A DNA stretch of 64,000 nt, taken from Bordetella genomosp. 8 (lineage in GTDB: Bacteria; Pseudomonadota; Gammaproteobacteria; Burkholderiales; Burkholderiaceae_B). Of this stretch, positions 43,155-51,759 are shown piece after piece. The translations under genes and the position numbers were made by a program. Position 1 is the first letter of the stretch, and each line of letters opens with the position of its first letter. Location of the stretch: contig NZ_CP021108.1 of NCBI RefSeq assembly GCF_002119685.1, forward strand, positions 1,674,001 to 1,738,000. The letters are read 5' to 3'. Below the pieces are notes generated by a model, which saw only the letters and a program-made list of their open reading frames with translations, did no database searches and was not told where the DNA came from.

Positions 43155-43869
43155 CCGCCACCAGGACGGGCTGCTCCTGGTAGATATCGGCGAACATGTG
43201 CTTCAGATTGTCGACCTTGGGCAGGTCGTTGAACACGATGTACGGATAGCGGGGATTGTTCACCAGGAAATTCTGGTGGTAGGCCTCGGCGGGATAGAAG
43301 CCCCGCAGATTCTCCAGCGTGGTGACGATGGGTTTGCCGTAGACTCCGGCCCGGCCGAGCTGCGCGATATAGGCCTGTGCGACGCGCTGCTGCGTTTCGT
43401 TGCTGGTGAAAATGGTGGAGCGGTACTGCGTGCCGGTGTCCGGCCCCTGGCGATTCAGCTGGGTGGGATCGTGGGCCACCGAGAAATACACCTGCAGCAG
43501 CTTGCCGTAGCTGACCTGGCGCGGATCGTAGGTGACCTGGACCGACTCCGCGTGGCCGGTGTCGCCGCCGCTCACCTGATCGTAGGACGCGGTGCCCGGC
43601 TTGCCGCCCGCATACCCGGACACGGCCTGGGTCACGCCCTTCACGTGCTGGAATACGCCCTGTACGCCCCAGAAGCAGCCGCCGGCGAAGACGGCGGTTT
43701 CGGTCGCCGCCGTCGTGGCGGGTTCGTCCAGCGCGGGTGGCGGGATGGCGACGGCGTCCTCGGCCGCCACGGCTGGCGCATGGCCGGCGAACAGGGCGGC
43801 GGCGACGGCGGCGCCGGCAGCCAGGACCAGGGCGGGGAATCTGGCGCGGGAGAGGGTGGCGAACGGCAT
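43147..43869 (-). CDS. msrA: Peptide methionine sulfoxide reductase MsrA, exported, single cysteine
   Basis: The 240-residue protein has a signal peptide-like N-terminus (hydrophobic residues about 11-36, AVAA cleavage) and the MsrA active site GGCFWGVQGVF with C65. It also has the family motifs GYAGGKPGTASYDQV, GHAESVQVTYDP and FYPAEAYHQNFL. It reduces methionine-S-sulfoxide in proteins, here probably in the periplasm. C65 is the only cysteine in the whole sequence. E. coli MsrA uses two additional C-terminal resolving cysteines, so this enzyme needs another way to be regenerated. The ATG follows AAGGAGT. Confidence 0.95.
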   Translation of the reverse strand: MPFATLSRARFPALVLAAGAAVAAALFAGHAPAVAAEDAVAIPPPALDEPATTAATETAVFAGGCFWGVQGVFQHVKGVTQAVSGYAGGKPGTASYDQVSGGDTGHAESVQVTYDPRQVSYGKLLQVYFSVAHDPTQLNRQGPDTGTQYRSTIFTSNETQQRVAQAYIAQLGRAGVYGKPIVTTLENLRGFYPAEAYHQNFLVNNPRYPYIVFNDLPKVDNLKHMFADIYQEQPVLVAVK

Positions 43870-44076
43870 GGCGGACTCCTTGGAAGGTACGGGGCATTAT
43901 CCCGCGCGCCCGCGCACGCAAACTTAAATTAAACGTGATATTCGCCCGCGGGCGCCGACAGCGGCGCCGCGCTGCGCGACAATAGCCGCCGGAATATCGC
44001 CGGGCGGCCGAACCCGTCCGACCCCGCCCGACCGGCGCCGCGCCGACGCGCCGCCCGAGCCACCGCCACCACCGCC

Positions 44077-44796
44077 ATGACTACCCTGAAACGCATCCTG
44101 ATCGTCGAAGACGACGCCCACATCGCCGAGCTGCTGCGCCTGCATCTGCGCGACGAAGGCTATGACGTCGTCCATGCGGCGGATGGCGACAGCGGCCTGC
44201 GCCTGCTGGAAGGCGGCGGCTGGGATCTGCTGGTGCTGGACCTGATGCTGCCCGGTGTCGACGGCCTGGAGATCTGCCGGCGCGCGCGGGCGATGAGCCG
44301 CTATACGCCCATCATCATCACCAGCGCCCGCGCCAGCGAAGTGCATCGCATCATCGGCCTGGAGCTGGGCGCCGACGATTACCTGGCCAAGCCCTTCTCC
44401 ATGATGGAGCTGGTGGCGCGGGTGAAGGCCTTGCTGCGCCGGGTCGATGCCCTGGCCCGGGACGCCCGCATGGAAGGCGGCACCCTCGAACTGGCCGGCT
44501 TGCGCATCGACCCGATCACGCGCGTGGCGCAGGTGGATGGCAAGGACGTCGACCTGACGCCGCGCGAATTCGATCTGCTGTATTTCTTCGCCCGCCATCC
44601 CGGCAAGGTGTTTTCCCGGATGGAGCTGCTGCATCACGTCTGGGGCTACCAGCATGACGGCTATGAACACACGGTGAACACCCACATCAATCGCCTGCGC
44701 CTGAAAGTCGAGGCCGATCCGGCGGAACCGCGGCGCATCCTGACCGTATGGGGCAAGGGCTACCGCTACGCGACCGGCGCCGGGGAAGACGCATGA
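44077..44796 (+). CDS. OmpR-family response regulator
   Basis: The 239-residue regulator has a receiver domain with acidic pocket E11/D12/D13 and phospho-acceptor D55 in LVLDLMLPGVDG, then a winged-helix DNA-binding domain (DLTPREFDLLYFFARHPGKV; HVWGYQHDGYEHTVNTHINR). It is the partner of the histidine kinase that follows (ATGA overlap). No ribosome site stands out; the leader is very GC-rich. Targets are unknown. Confidence 0.94.
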   Translation: MTTLKRILIVEDDAHIAELLRLHLRDEGYDVVHAADGDSGLRLLEGGGWDLLVLDLMLPGVDGLEICRRARAMSRYTPIIITSARASEVHRIIGLELGADDYLAKPFSMMELVARVKALLRRVDALARDARMEGGTLELAGLRIDPITRVAQVDGKDVDLTPREFDLLYFFARHPGKVFSRMELLHHVWGYQHDGYEHTVNTHINRLRLKVEADPAEPRRILTVWGKGYRYATGAGEDA

Positions 44797-46295
44797 AACG
44801 CCTGAGCCTGACGCAACGCCTCTCCCTGGTCTTCGCCGTGCTGCTGCTGGCCTGCATGGCGGCGGCCGCCTGGCTGCAGATCGGCGCCAACCGCTTGCGC
44901 GAGGAAGAAACCGCGCAGCGCCTGTCCATCGGACTGGCGCGGCATATCGCCGAAACCACGCCCTTGATGGACGAAGGCGGCCTGCGTCCCGGCGCGGTGC
45001 GCGACCTGTTCGCCAAGCTGATGGCGGTGAATCCCAGCGTGGAGGTCTATCTGCTGGACAACGAAGGCCGCATCGTCGGCGACGCCGCCCCGCGCGGCCG
45101 CCTCAAGCGCGATCGCGTGGATATCGAACCGGTGCGGCGCCTGCTGTCCGGCGCGTCGCTGCCGATCTTCGGCGACGATCCGCGCAGCGAAACGGCGCGC
45201 AAGGTCTTCGACGCCGCGCCCCTGCAGGTCGGCGGGCGCGACGCCGGCTATGTGTACGTGGTATTGCAGGGCGAGCGGCTGGAAGCCGTCGCCGCCAACC
45301 TTGCCGCCAGCAGCGTCCTGCGCACCACACTGTGGTCGCTGGCCCTGGTGGCCCTGTGCTGCCTGATCGCCGGTCTGGTGGCCTTCAACCTGATCACGCG
45401 GCCGCTGCGGCGGCTGACCGGCGTGGTGCGGGACTTCGACGGCAACGAGGCCGCCGCGACGGCGACGCTGCAAGCCGCGCCGGCGCACGCGCTGCCGCCC
45501 GCGGGCGGCGACGAGATCGGCGTGCTGGAGCACGCTTTCCGCCAGATGGCCGCTCGCATCGCGGAGCAATGGCGCGAACTCAGCCGCCAGGACCAGCAGC
45601 GCCGCGAGCTGGTCGCCAACATCTCGCACGATCTGCGCACGCCCTTGACGTCCCTGCACGGCTATCTGGAAACGCTGCTGGTCAAGGCCGATACGCTGGA
45701 TGGCGCCGAGCGACGGCGCTACCTGGAGACGGCGCTGGGACAGAGTCGCAAGGTGGGACGGCTGGCGCAATCGCTGTTCGAGCTGGCGCGACTGGAGTCG
45801 GGACTGATCCAGCCTGACAAGGAAGTCTTCGTGCTGCCGGATCTGGTCCAGGATGTCTTCCAGAAGTTCGAACTTTCGGCGGAGGCGCGCGGTGTACGCC
45901 TGGCGGCCGATTTCGACCGAGACCTACCGCCGGTGGAGGCGGACGTCGGGATGATCGAGCGCGTTCTTACCAACCTGCTCGACAACGCCATCCGCCATAG
46001 CCCGGCGGGTGGCACCGTGGACGTTCGCATGAGCACGGTGGACGGCGGAGCACGGGTTTGCGTCAGCGACGACGGGCCCGGCATACCCGAACCCCTGCGG
46101 GCGAACCTGTTCACGCGCGCGTCGGTGTGGCGCGCGGATGACGCCCAGGCCGGTGGCCTCGGGCTGCTGACGGTGCATCGGATACTCGCGCTGCACGGCT
46201 GCGAAATACGGCTGGCGCGGCACGCCAGCCGCGGTGCCGTCTTCGAATTCCGCTTGCCTGCCCGCGCGGCATCGCCGGCGCTGCTGGACGTTTGA
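44793..46295 (+). CDS. Two-component sensor histidine kinase
   Basis: The 500-residue membrane kinase has an N-terminal helix (about residues 10-30), a periplasmic sensor region (about 31-175), a second helix (about 180-203), a HAMP linker with the RPLRRLTGVVRDF segment, and a HisKA box with H279 in NISHDLRTPLTSLHG. A HATPase_c domain follows (NLLDNAIRHSP; DDGPGIPE; GGLGLLTVHRIL). It should phosphorylate the OmpR-type regulator encoded just before it. The stimulus is unknown. Confidence 0.94.
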   Translation: MKRLSLTQRLSLVFAVLLLACMAAAAWLQIGANRLREEETAQRLSIGLARHIAETTPLMDEGGLRPGAVRDLFAKLMAVNPSVEVYLLDNEGRIVGDAAPRGRLKRDRVDIEPVRRLLSGASLPIFGDDPRSETARKVFDAAPLQVGGRDAGYVYVVLQGERLEAVAANLAASSVLRTTLWSLALVALCCLIAGLVAFNLITRPLRRLTGVVRDFDGNEAAATATLQAAPAHALPPAGGDEIGVLEHAFRQMAARIAEQWRELSRQDQQRRELVANISHDLRTPLTSLHGYLETLLVKADTLDGAERRRYLETALGQSRKVGRLAQSLFELARLESGLIQPDKEVFVLPDLVQDVFQKFELSAEARGVRLAADFDRDLPPVEADVGMIERVLTNLLDNAIRHSPAGGTVDVRMSTVDGGARVCVSDDGPGIPEPLRANLFTRASVWRADDAQAGGLGLLTVHRILALHGCEIRLARHASRGAVFEFRLPARAASPALLDV

Positions 46296-46317
46296 CTCCA
46301 CTCCCTGTGACGCAGGT

Positions 46318-46337
46318 GGCGGGGTAAAGACCCCGCC
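46318..46337 (+). other. GC-rich hairpin after the two-component operon
   Basis: GGCGGGGT (46318-46325) pairs with ACCCCGCC (46330-46337) around loop AAAG. It starts 22 bases after the kinase stop. No U-run follows, so it may stabilise the 3' end or act with Rho rather than as a classical terminator. Confidence 0.4.
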
Positions 46338-46505
46338 GCGTTCCGTCCTGTCCATCGATAGATGTAGAGCCGTGCTTTCGATCTAGGAGGGCCCGCGCGG
46401 GCGCTCGCTCGTCCGTCCTAGGATGAACGCATTCTGGAGCTCTCGCATTACTGCGCGCACTATCTGCGCGGAGTAGGTACGACTGAACGCCCAATCGGAT
46501 ACGAC

Positions 46506-48134
46506 ATGGACAAGAAGACCGTTGCGTTGCTTGTGAGTGCCACGAACCAGGCGGGGTGGATACATGAAATCGCCCAGTGGCTCGCGCGCGAGGAGGATTT
46601 TCGTGTTGCCGCGCTGATCGTCGCATGGGACGACACCCCATCGGCGGAGCGCAGCCTGCCCTGGACGCGCGACCCGTTGGGCACCGTCGCCCGGCTGGAG
46701 TCCCGCATGCTGGAGACGCGCCATCGCGCGCAACTGGCGACCAGCGACCTGAGCGCTTCGCTGCCGCCCGGCACGCCGGTGCTGGACCTGGCCATCACGC
46801 GCGGCCCTGGCGGCCGTATCGCCGCCGACGCCGAGCAGCTGCGCGCGCTGATGGCGTTGCACCTGGACGTGATCCTGGTGCTGGGCGCGCCGGCGGTGCG
46901 GGGCGAGCTGGCTTCGCTGCCGGCTGCCGGCGTATGGATGCCGGTGCATTCCGAACTGAAGGATCAGCAGGATGTGGCGCATGCCGGCTTCTGGGAGGTC
47001 TACCAGCGCGCCGATCACACCACCGTCAAGTTGTGGCGCCTGGGCGCCACGGAGCAGGCCGACGAGTTGATCGACGCCCGCAGCTTCAATACGGAAGTGT
47101 TCTGGCTGAAGAACCGCGCGCGCGCCTTGAGTCTCGGCAACCTGATGATCTTCGATACGCTGCAGGCCATGGCGCAACCGGAACGCCGCAAGGAATCATC
47201 GTCGTCGCTGCAGATCCACACCGCCATGACGCGGCCCCAGCCCGTCCAGCGCGATGGCATGGCCTACCTGGCGCGGCAGGCCTGGCTGGCTTCCAGCATG
47301 GTCCTGCGGCGGGCGATGAAGCGCAATGTTCGCTGGCGCATCGGCATGTGTCCCACCGGCCGCGAAGAAGTCGTGACGTCGGAGGCCGCCGTCATGGAGC
47401 CGCCGAAAGACCGTTTCTTCGCCGATCCTTTCGTCTACACCCGCAACGGGCAGCCCTTTATTTTCTTCGAGGATTACTACTTCCGCGAACGTAAAGGGAA
47501 GATATCCGTGGCGACGTATATCGATGGCGCCTTCCGCTTCCTGGGGGTCGTGCTGGACCTGCCGTACCACCTGAGCTTTCCCTACATTTTCGAATACGGC
47601 GGCGCGACCTATATGGTCCCGGAAACCTGCGGTAACCGTACCATCGAACTGTGGAAATGCACCGAATTCCCGCTGAAATGGGAACTGCATTGCACGTTGA
47701 TGAATAATATTTCCGCTGTGGACACCATCGTTTTCCCTTACGGCGGGCGCTGGTGGCTGTTCACGAATATCGACCGCACCGACGGCTTGAGCCACTGCGA
47801 CGAGCTTTTCGCCTTCCACGCGGACCGTCCGGATACGGACAACTGGCAGCCGCACGCGCTGAATCCCATCGTGCGCAGCCCCGTGAAGGCGCGCAACGCC
47901 GGCATGATCATGGCGCAGGACGGCAGCGTGGTGCGATGTGCCCAGTCTCAGGGTTTCCAGCACTACGGCAAGGGCGTATCGCTCAACCGTATTGAGGAGC
48001 TGACCCCGCGCACCTATCGCGAGGCCGACGGCCCGGTCCATTACCCCAATTTCCTGCGCAAGCCATTCGCGTCGATGCACCACTGGCACCACCATGGCGG
48101 GCATACCGTGTTCGACTTTGCATTTATGGAATAA
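46506..48134 (+). CDS. Formyltransferase-like / GINT1-like two-domain protein
   Basis: The 542-residue protein has two parts. Residues 1 to about 240 resemble a formyltransferase/hydrolase Rossmann domain (LDVILVLGAPAVRGEL; GVWMPVHSELKDQQDVAHAG), but the N-x-H active-site pattern of Fmt-type enzymes reads M-P-V-H here. Residues about 280-542 match the beta-propeller-like domain found at the N-terminus of glucosamine inositolphosphorylceramide transferases: DRFFADPFVYTRNGQPFIFF, HLSFPYIFEYGGATYMVPET, GGRWWLFTN. Such proteins are often near polysaccharide loci. The ATG at 46506 has only a weak ribosome site. I infer a role in modifying a sugar of the nearby exopolysaccharide. Confidence 0.75.
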   Translation: MDKKTVALLVSATNQAGWIHEIAQWLAREEDFRVAALIVAWDDTPSAERSLPWTRDPLGTVARLESRMLETRHRAQLATSDLSASLPPGTPVLDLAITRGPGGRIAADAEQLRALMALHLDVILVLGAPAVRGELASLPAAGVWMPVHSELKDQQDVAHAGFWEVYQRADHTTVKLWRLGATEQADELIDARSFNTEVFWLKNRARALSLGNLMIFDTLQAMAQPERRKESSSSLQIHTAMTRPQPVQRDGMAYLARQAWLASSMVLRRAMKRNVRWRIGMCPTGREEVVTSEAAVMEPPKDRFFADPFVYTRNGQPFIFFEDYYFRERKGKISVATYIDGAFRFLGVVLDLPYHLSFPYIFEYGGATYMVPETCGNRTIELWKCTEFPLKWELHCTLMNNISAVDTIVFPYGGRWWLFTNIDRTDGLSHCDELFAFHADRPDTDNWQPHALNPIVRSPVKARNAGMIMAQDGSVVRCAQSQGFQHYGKGVSLNRIEELTPRTYREADGPVHYPNFLRKPFASMHHWHHHGGHTVFDFAFME

Positions 48135-48675
48135 CAAATACTGGTAAACGTTACGGCGCTTCGTGCGCCGGCTATTTGCTGGACCCCGCAGCATAATCGC
48201 GGCGAATTGCAAGTGTCAGTAGCAGCGTTTCGTCGTTCCCCCTTGGAAACCCCCTTGAAATAAGGCTTGGAGCTTGAAATGAAGACACAACTCGCCCTGG
48301 ACCGCTTGCAAAATCTTGCAGTCCGACTCCATTCAAAACTTTTTTAGTTCCGCTTTTAAACCGGCGTGGCAGTGCTGTTTATTCGTACGGAAAAAATCAG
48401 GGAAGGACGGTGAGGAGCATTCGATTGATACTAACGGATGACTTCGCTTCCTGTCGGTTTATGTCCATTGGACAAGCTTGATTTTGAAGCGGCCTACCCA
48501 TAACATGGTGCGTCATCCAAACGATGACTACTCAAGTTTCGGTCGGTTCGCCAACATCTCGTCCATGTGGTCGGCAGGCACACCGAACAATAATATAAAT
48601 CGCCGTGTGTTCGCGCTACGTACCATTCACTGCTGCATCTCTGCTGCATCTAATTGATGTCTTATGGGGAAAGCT
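48135..48675. other. 541-base gene-poor region before the LuxR pair
   Basis: No convincing protein gene. It holds a hairpin CGGCGC/GCGCCG at 48154-48170 just after the upstream gene; a 22-codon frame at 48279-48347 with TTGGAG before it (leader peptide or chance); a palindrome TGTCCATTGGACA at 48461-48473; an AT-rich AATAATATAAAT stretch near 48589; and a perfect tandem 11-bp repeat CTGCTGCATCT at 48630-48651. Base composition is visibly lower in GC than the neighbours. It probably contains the promoter and operators of the LuxR-type gene at 48676, and possibly a small RNA. Confidence 0.5.
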
Positions 48676-49452
48676 ATGTCGAAAATGGTCTTGATCGAGG
48701 CTCATCCACTCTTGAGGTTGGGTCTACGTCAAATTCTGGGCAAGGTCGAAGGCGTGTGGGAAATCGTCGGATTGGATCTGGCGAATCTGGACGAAGCCGC
48801 TGAGCAGAACCGCAGTGCCGAATTGCTTATTTTCGGCCTGCCGATCGAAACCGAAACGGGCTGGCAAGCGCTGGCCGATGTGCGTCGGGTGTTGGCGCCC
48901 AAGCGCATCCTCCTGCTGGTGGACAACATGCCCATGCAGGCGTTGTCGCGTCTCCCGGAAGGCAGTATCCATGGCTGCCTCATGAAGACGGCCTCGATCG
49001 AGGTGCTTGAAGCAGCCATCCGGTTGGTGATGGCTGGTGGCCAATGTTTTCCTAGCGGCCAGATGGGCCAGGCGCCCTCGTCCGTCGAAGTGTCGATGGC
49101 GTCGACCATGCAGCATGCTCCGGCGGCGGCCTCGATGATGATGTCCAGCGACGTCGATCATGGCAATGGACCGAAGGCGATGCCGATCACCGCGGGCGCG
49201 CAATTGTTGAAGATCACGCCGCGGCAATACGAAGTGCTGGTGCTGTTGTCGCGTGGCTATCCGATCAAGACGGTAAGCCGCATGCTCAATATTTCCGTGG
49301 CGACTGCGAAGACCCATGCCTGCACGCTGTACCAGCGGCTGCAGGTGAAAAACAAAGGGGAGGCGGTATATACAGCCTTGCAACGTGGCGCGACGCTGGA
49401 TTGGGATGCTGGCGGCGCCAATGGATCCAGCTATGAGCGCAACCGGCTCTAG
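48676..49452 (+). CDS. LuxR-type regulator with degenerate receiver domain (first of a pair)
   Basis: The 258-residue protein has a receiver-like N-terminus and a C-terminal LuxR helix-turn-helix (LKITPRQYEVLVLLSRGYPI; MLNISVATAKTHACTLYQRL, about residues 180-240). In a functional receiver the acidic pair and phospho-Asp would be present. Here residue 54 is Gly (LLIFGLP) and the N-terminal acidic pocket is reduced to E8, while the conserved Lys is K104. Phosphorylation is therefore unlikely. GGGGAAA precedes the ATG at 48676; the in-frame ATG at 48664 has no ribosome site. A paralogue follows after a terminator; both precede the convergent exopolysaccharide cluster. Confidence 0.88.
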   Translation: MSKMVLIEAHPLLRLGLRQILGKVEGVWEIVGLDLANLDEAAEQNRSAELLIFGLPIETETGWQALADVRRVLAPKRILLLVDNMPMQALSRLPEGSIHGCLMKTASIEVLEAAIRLVMAGGQCFPSGQMGQAPSSVEVSMASTMQHAPAAASMMMSSDVDHGNGPKAMPITAGAQLLKITPRQYEVLVLLSRGYPIKTVSRMLNISVATAKTHACTLYQRLQVKNKGEAVYTALQRGATLDWDAGGANGSSYERNRL

Positions 49453-49484
49453 CACGGCAGGATCGCGAAGCAGGCCGGCAACCG

Positions 49485-49522
49485 AAGCAAGCCTTCCGAC
49501 GTGAGTCGGGGCTTGCTTTTTT
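49485..49522 (+). terminator. Intrinsic terminator between the two LuxR-type genes
   Basis: AAGCAAGCC (49485-49493) pairs with GGCTTGCTT (49510-49518); an inner CCGAC/GTCGG stem closes loop GTGA, with a TT bulge. TTTTTT follows. It separates the two paralogous regulators into different transcripts. Confidence 0.9.
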
Positions 49523-49704
49523 GCTTGGGGACGAAGGCCGACGTACACGTACCTGTCCCCATGCGTTTGCCGTCATGCGCACGGCCGAGAGTCACGGGGA
49601 CGCGTCGCTGATACGATGGCGCAGGCAGTTCCCTAGCGGGCCGCGATCGATCCGATCCCGTGCGTGGCTGGGACGCTCAGCACATCGTGAGAGGCTCCCG
49701 GCGA

Positions 49705-50394
49705 ATGACTACCGTCCTGATCGAGGAATATGCCATTCTGCGCATCGCTATCCAACACATACTGGAAACGGCGCGCAGTCCAGAAAGCGTCATGGCAATG
49801 GCGCCCATCAAATTGAATGAGTTATCGCTGTCCGCCGTCAGACCGGTCGAATTGCTGGTATTGGGCGTGACGGGGATGACCGAAAACGATCTACATATGT
49901 TGTCGGCGTCGATGACGCTGCTGGCGCCACGCCATACGCTGGTGCTGCACGATACGCTGGATCCGCGTTTCCTGCTGGAAGCGGCGCGCGCGGGGGCCTG
50001 CGGGCTGCTGCCCAAGTCGTCGACACCCGAGGCGATTACAGCGGCGGTGCATCTGGTGCTGGCCGGTGGACAGTGCTTTCCGCGGACCATCGTCGAAGCG
50101 ACGCAAGCCACGCCGCATGTGCCGGGGCGTGGGCATACGGCGATACGCATGCTGACACCGCGGCAGGAGGAGATCCTGCGCCTGCTTGCGAAAGGCCGCA
50201 CCATGCGCGAAATCAGCCGCGAGATCGGGATATCCGTGGCGACGGTCAAAAGCCACGCGCGGACCCTGTATTGGAAGCTGAACGCGCGGAACCAGGCCGA
50301 GGCGGCCTATATCGCGGTACAGGAGGGTTTGCTGCGGGACGATCCGCCCGCGCCTTCCATCACGCATGAAAATGGTGATGCGCCGCCCGGGTAG
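49705..50394 (+). CDS. LuxR-type regulator with degenerate receiver domain (second of a pair)
   Basis: The 229-residue protein is a paralogue of the regulator before it: receiver-like N-terminus (VLIEEYAILRIAIQHIL) and LuxR helix-turn-helix (MLTPRQEEILRLLAKGRTMR; EIGISVATVKSHARTLYWKL). Residue 54 is again Gly (LVLGVTG) instead of the phospho-Asp and K104 is again kept, at the same numbers as in the paralogue. It probably senses something other than phosphorylation or acts constitutively. It ends 117 bases before the convergent wcaI-like gene, so control of exopolysaccharide is a reasonable guess. Confidence 0.88.
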   Translation: MTTVLIEEYAILRIAIQHILETARSPESVMAMAPIKLNELSLSAVRPVELLVLGVTGMTENDLHMLSASMTLLAPRHTLVLHDTLDPRFLLEAARAGACGLLPKSSTPEAITAAVHLVLAGGQCFPRTIVEATQATPHVPGRGHTAIRMLTPRQEEILRLLAKGRTMREISREIGISVATVKSHARTLYWKLNARNQAEAAYIAVQEGLLRDDPPAPSITHENGDAPPG

Positions 50395-50511
50395 GCGACA
50401 GGCCTCCCCCGCGGTATCGCGGGGCCGCCATGCGCGGGCCCGCGTCGATTCATAATCCGATTGCCGATGGAAGGCGATCGCGTGCCCGCGCTGTCAAGCG
50501 GTCGGGCGCCC

Positions 50512-51759
50512 TCAGCGCGTCTTCAACGCGGCCGCATTGGGCGCGACCAGCGCTTGCAGCTGTTGTTCCAGCTTCTCCAGCACCGTATCGGTATGGAGCT
50601 GCGTGCGCGCGTACTCGAGCGCGGCGCGGCCCAGCGCGTCGCGCCGGGTGGGCGAGGCGGCCAGGCGCAGCACCGCGCGCGCCATGGCCGGCGCGTTCTC
50701 GGGCTGCACGATGATGCCGCACAAGGACACGACGTGGGCCAGCTCAGTGCCAGCCGCCGTGCCGCAGATGACGGGCCGGCCGCTGGCCAGCATGCCGGTC
50801 AGCTTGGACGGCATGACCAGGTCGGCGGCTCCCGCGCGCTGCGGCAGCAAATGCATGTCGGCGGTCGCGAGCAGCGCGGGCAGGCGTTCCGCGGGCTGCA
50901 GGGGCAGGAAGTGGACGTTGGCCAGGTCCGCGCAGCGTCGCTGCAGGTCCTCGCGCTGGTGTCCTTCGCCGCAGAAGATGAAATGGATATCCGGGCGGCG
51001 CCGCAGTATGCGCGCCAGGTCGGCCAGCGTTTCCAGGCCCTGCTTGCCGCCCATGTTGCCGGAATAGACGGCCACGATATCGTCGTGGCCGATGCCCAGC
51101 AGGCCGCGGTAGTCGAAGGCATCGCGGCCGTCGCGCGCCGCGGCGACGTCGATCCAATTGGGGAAGAGCACCAGGCGCGATTCGTCGACACCCTTGCGGC
51201 GGGCCAGGGCCAGCATGCGGGTGGAAATGGTCGATACCCGGTCGAAGCGGCGCATCAGCCAGCGCTCCATGCCGGCGACCATGCGCTTTAATGCGCGCCC
51301 CTTCAACAGGCCGAGCTCGAAGGCGGCATCCACTTCGTAGTCCTGTATGTGCAGCCAGGCACGCGCGCCGCACAGGCGTGCCATGGCGGCGGCAGCGGGC
51401 GCGCAGAAGAGCGGCGGCTCGACCACGAGTATCACGTCCGGACGGCGCGCGCCGCAGGCCAGCAGCAGTGGCAGGCTGGATAGGGCGAACGTGGCGAGGT
51501 GCAGCAGCCGCTTGACGCCGCCGGGCTTGGGCGGCACCCAGAGCGGTGCGCGCATCACCTTTACACCTTGCCACTCCTGCGTCGCATAGCGCCCCGCCCG
51601 ATAGCCGGGCTGGACCTTCCACTGCGGGTAGTAGGGCGGCGCGGTGATCGCCGTCACGTCATGCCCGCGCGCCGCCAGCCAGGCGGCCATTTCACCGGTG
51701 TATTTGCCGGTGCCGGTGAGCTCGGGCGCGAAGTTGATGCCGTACAGGACGATCTTCAT
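50512..51759 (-). CDS. wcaI: Glycosyltransferase family 4, WcaI-like
   Basis: The 415-residue GT-B enzyme matches colanic acid WcaI: MKIVLYGINFAPELTGTGKY at the start, DVTAITAPPYYPQWKV, the acceptor-side LHIQDYEVDAAFELGLL and the donor-side YSGNMGGKQGLETL and MPSKLTGMLASGRPVI segments. It adds one sugar (fucose in the E. coli system) to the lipid-linked repeat unit at the inner face of the membrane. It is the last gene of the 12-gene reverse-strand cluster and overlaps the acetyltransferase gene by ATGA. Confidence 0.92.
   Translation of the reverse strand: MKIVLYGINFAPELTGTGKYTGEMAAWLAARGHDVTAITAPPYYPQWKVQPGYRAGRYATQEWQGVKVMRAPLWVPPKPGGVKRLLHLATFALSSLPLLLACGARRPDVILVVEPPLFCAPAAAAMARLCGARAWLHIQDYEVDAAFELGLLKGRALKRMVAGMERWLMRRFDRVSTISTRMLALARRKGVDESRLVLFPNWIDVAAARDGRDAFDYRGLLGIGHDDIVAVYSGNMGGKQGLETLADLARILRRRPDIHFIFCGEGHQREDLQRRCADLANVHFLPLQPAERLPALLATADMHLLPQRAGAADLVMPSKLTGMLASGRPVICGTAAGTELAHVVSLCGIIVQPENAPAMARAVLRLAASPTRRDALGRAALEYARTQLHTDTVLEKLEQQLQALVAPNAAALKTR

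Noticed and set aside
48279..48347. A 22-codon frame with a ribosome site, as a gene
   Set aside because: Too short and without recognisable features; kept only as part of the intergenic description.
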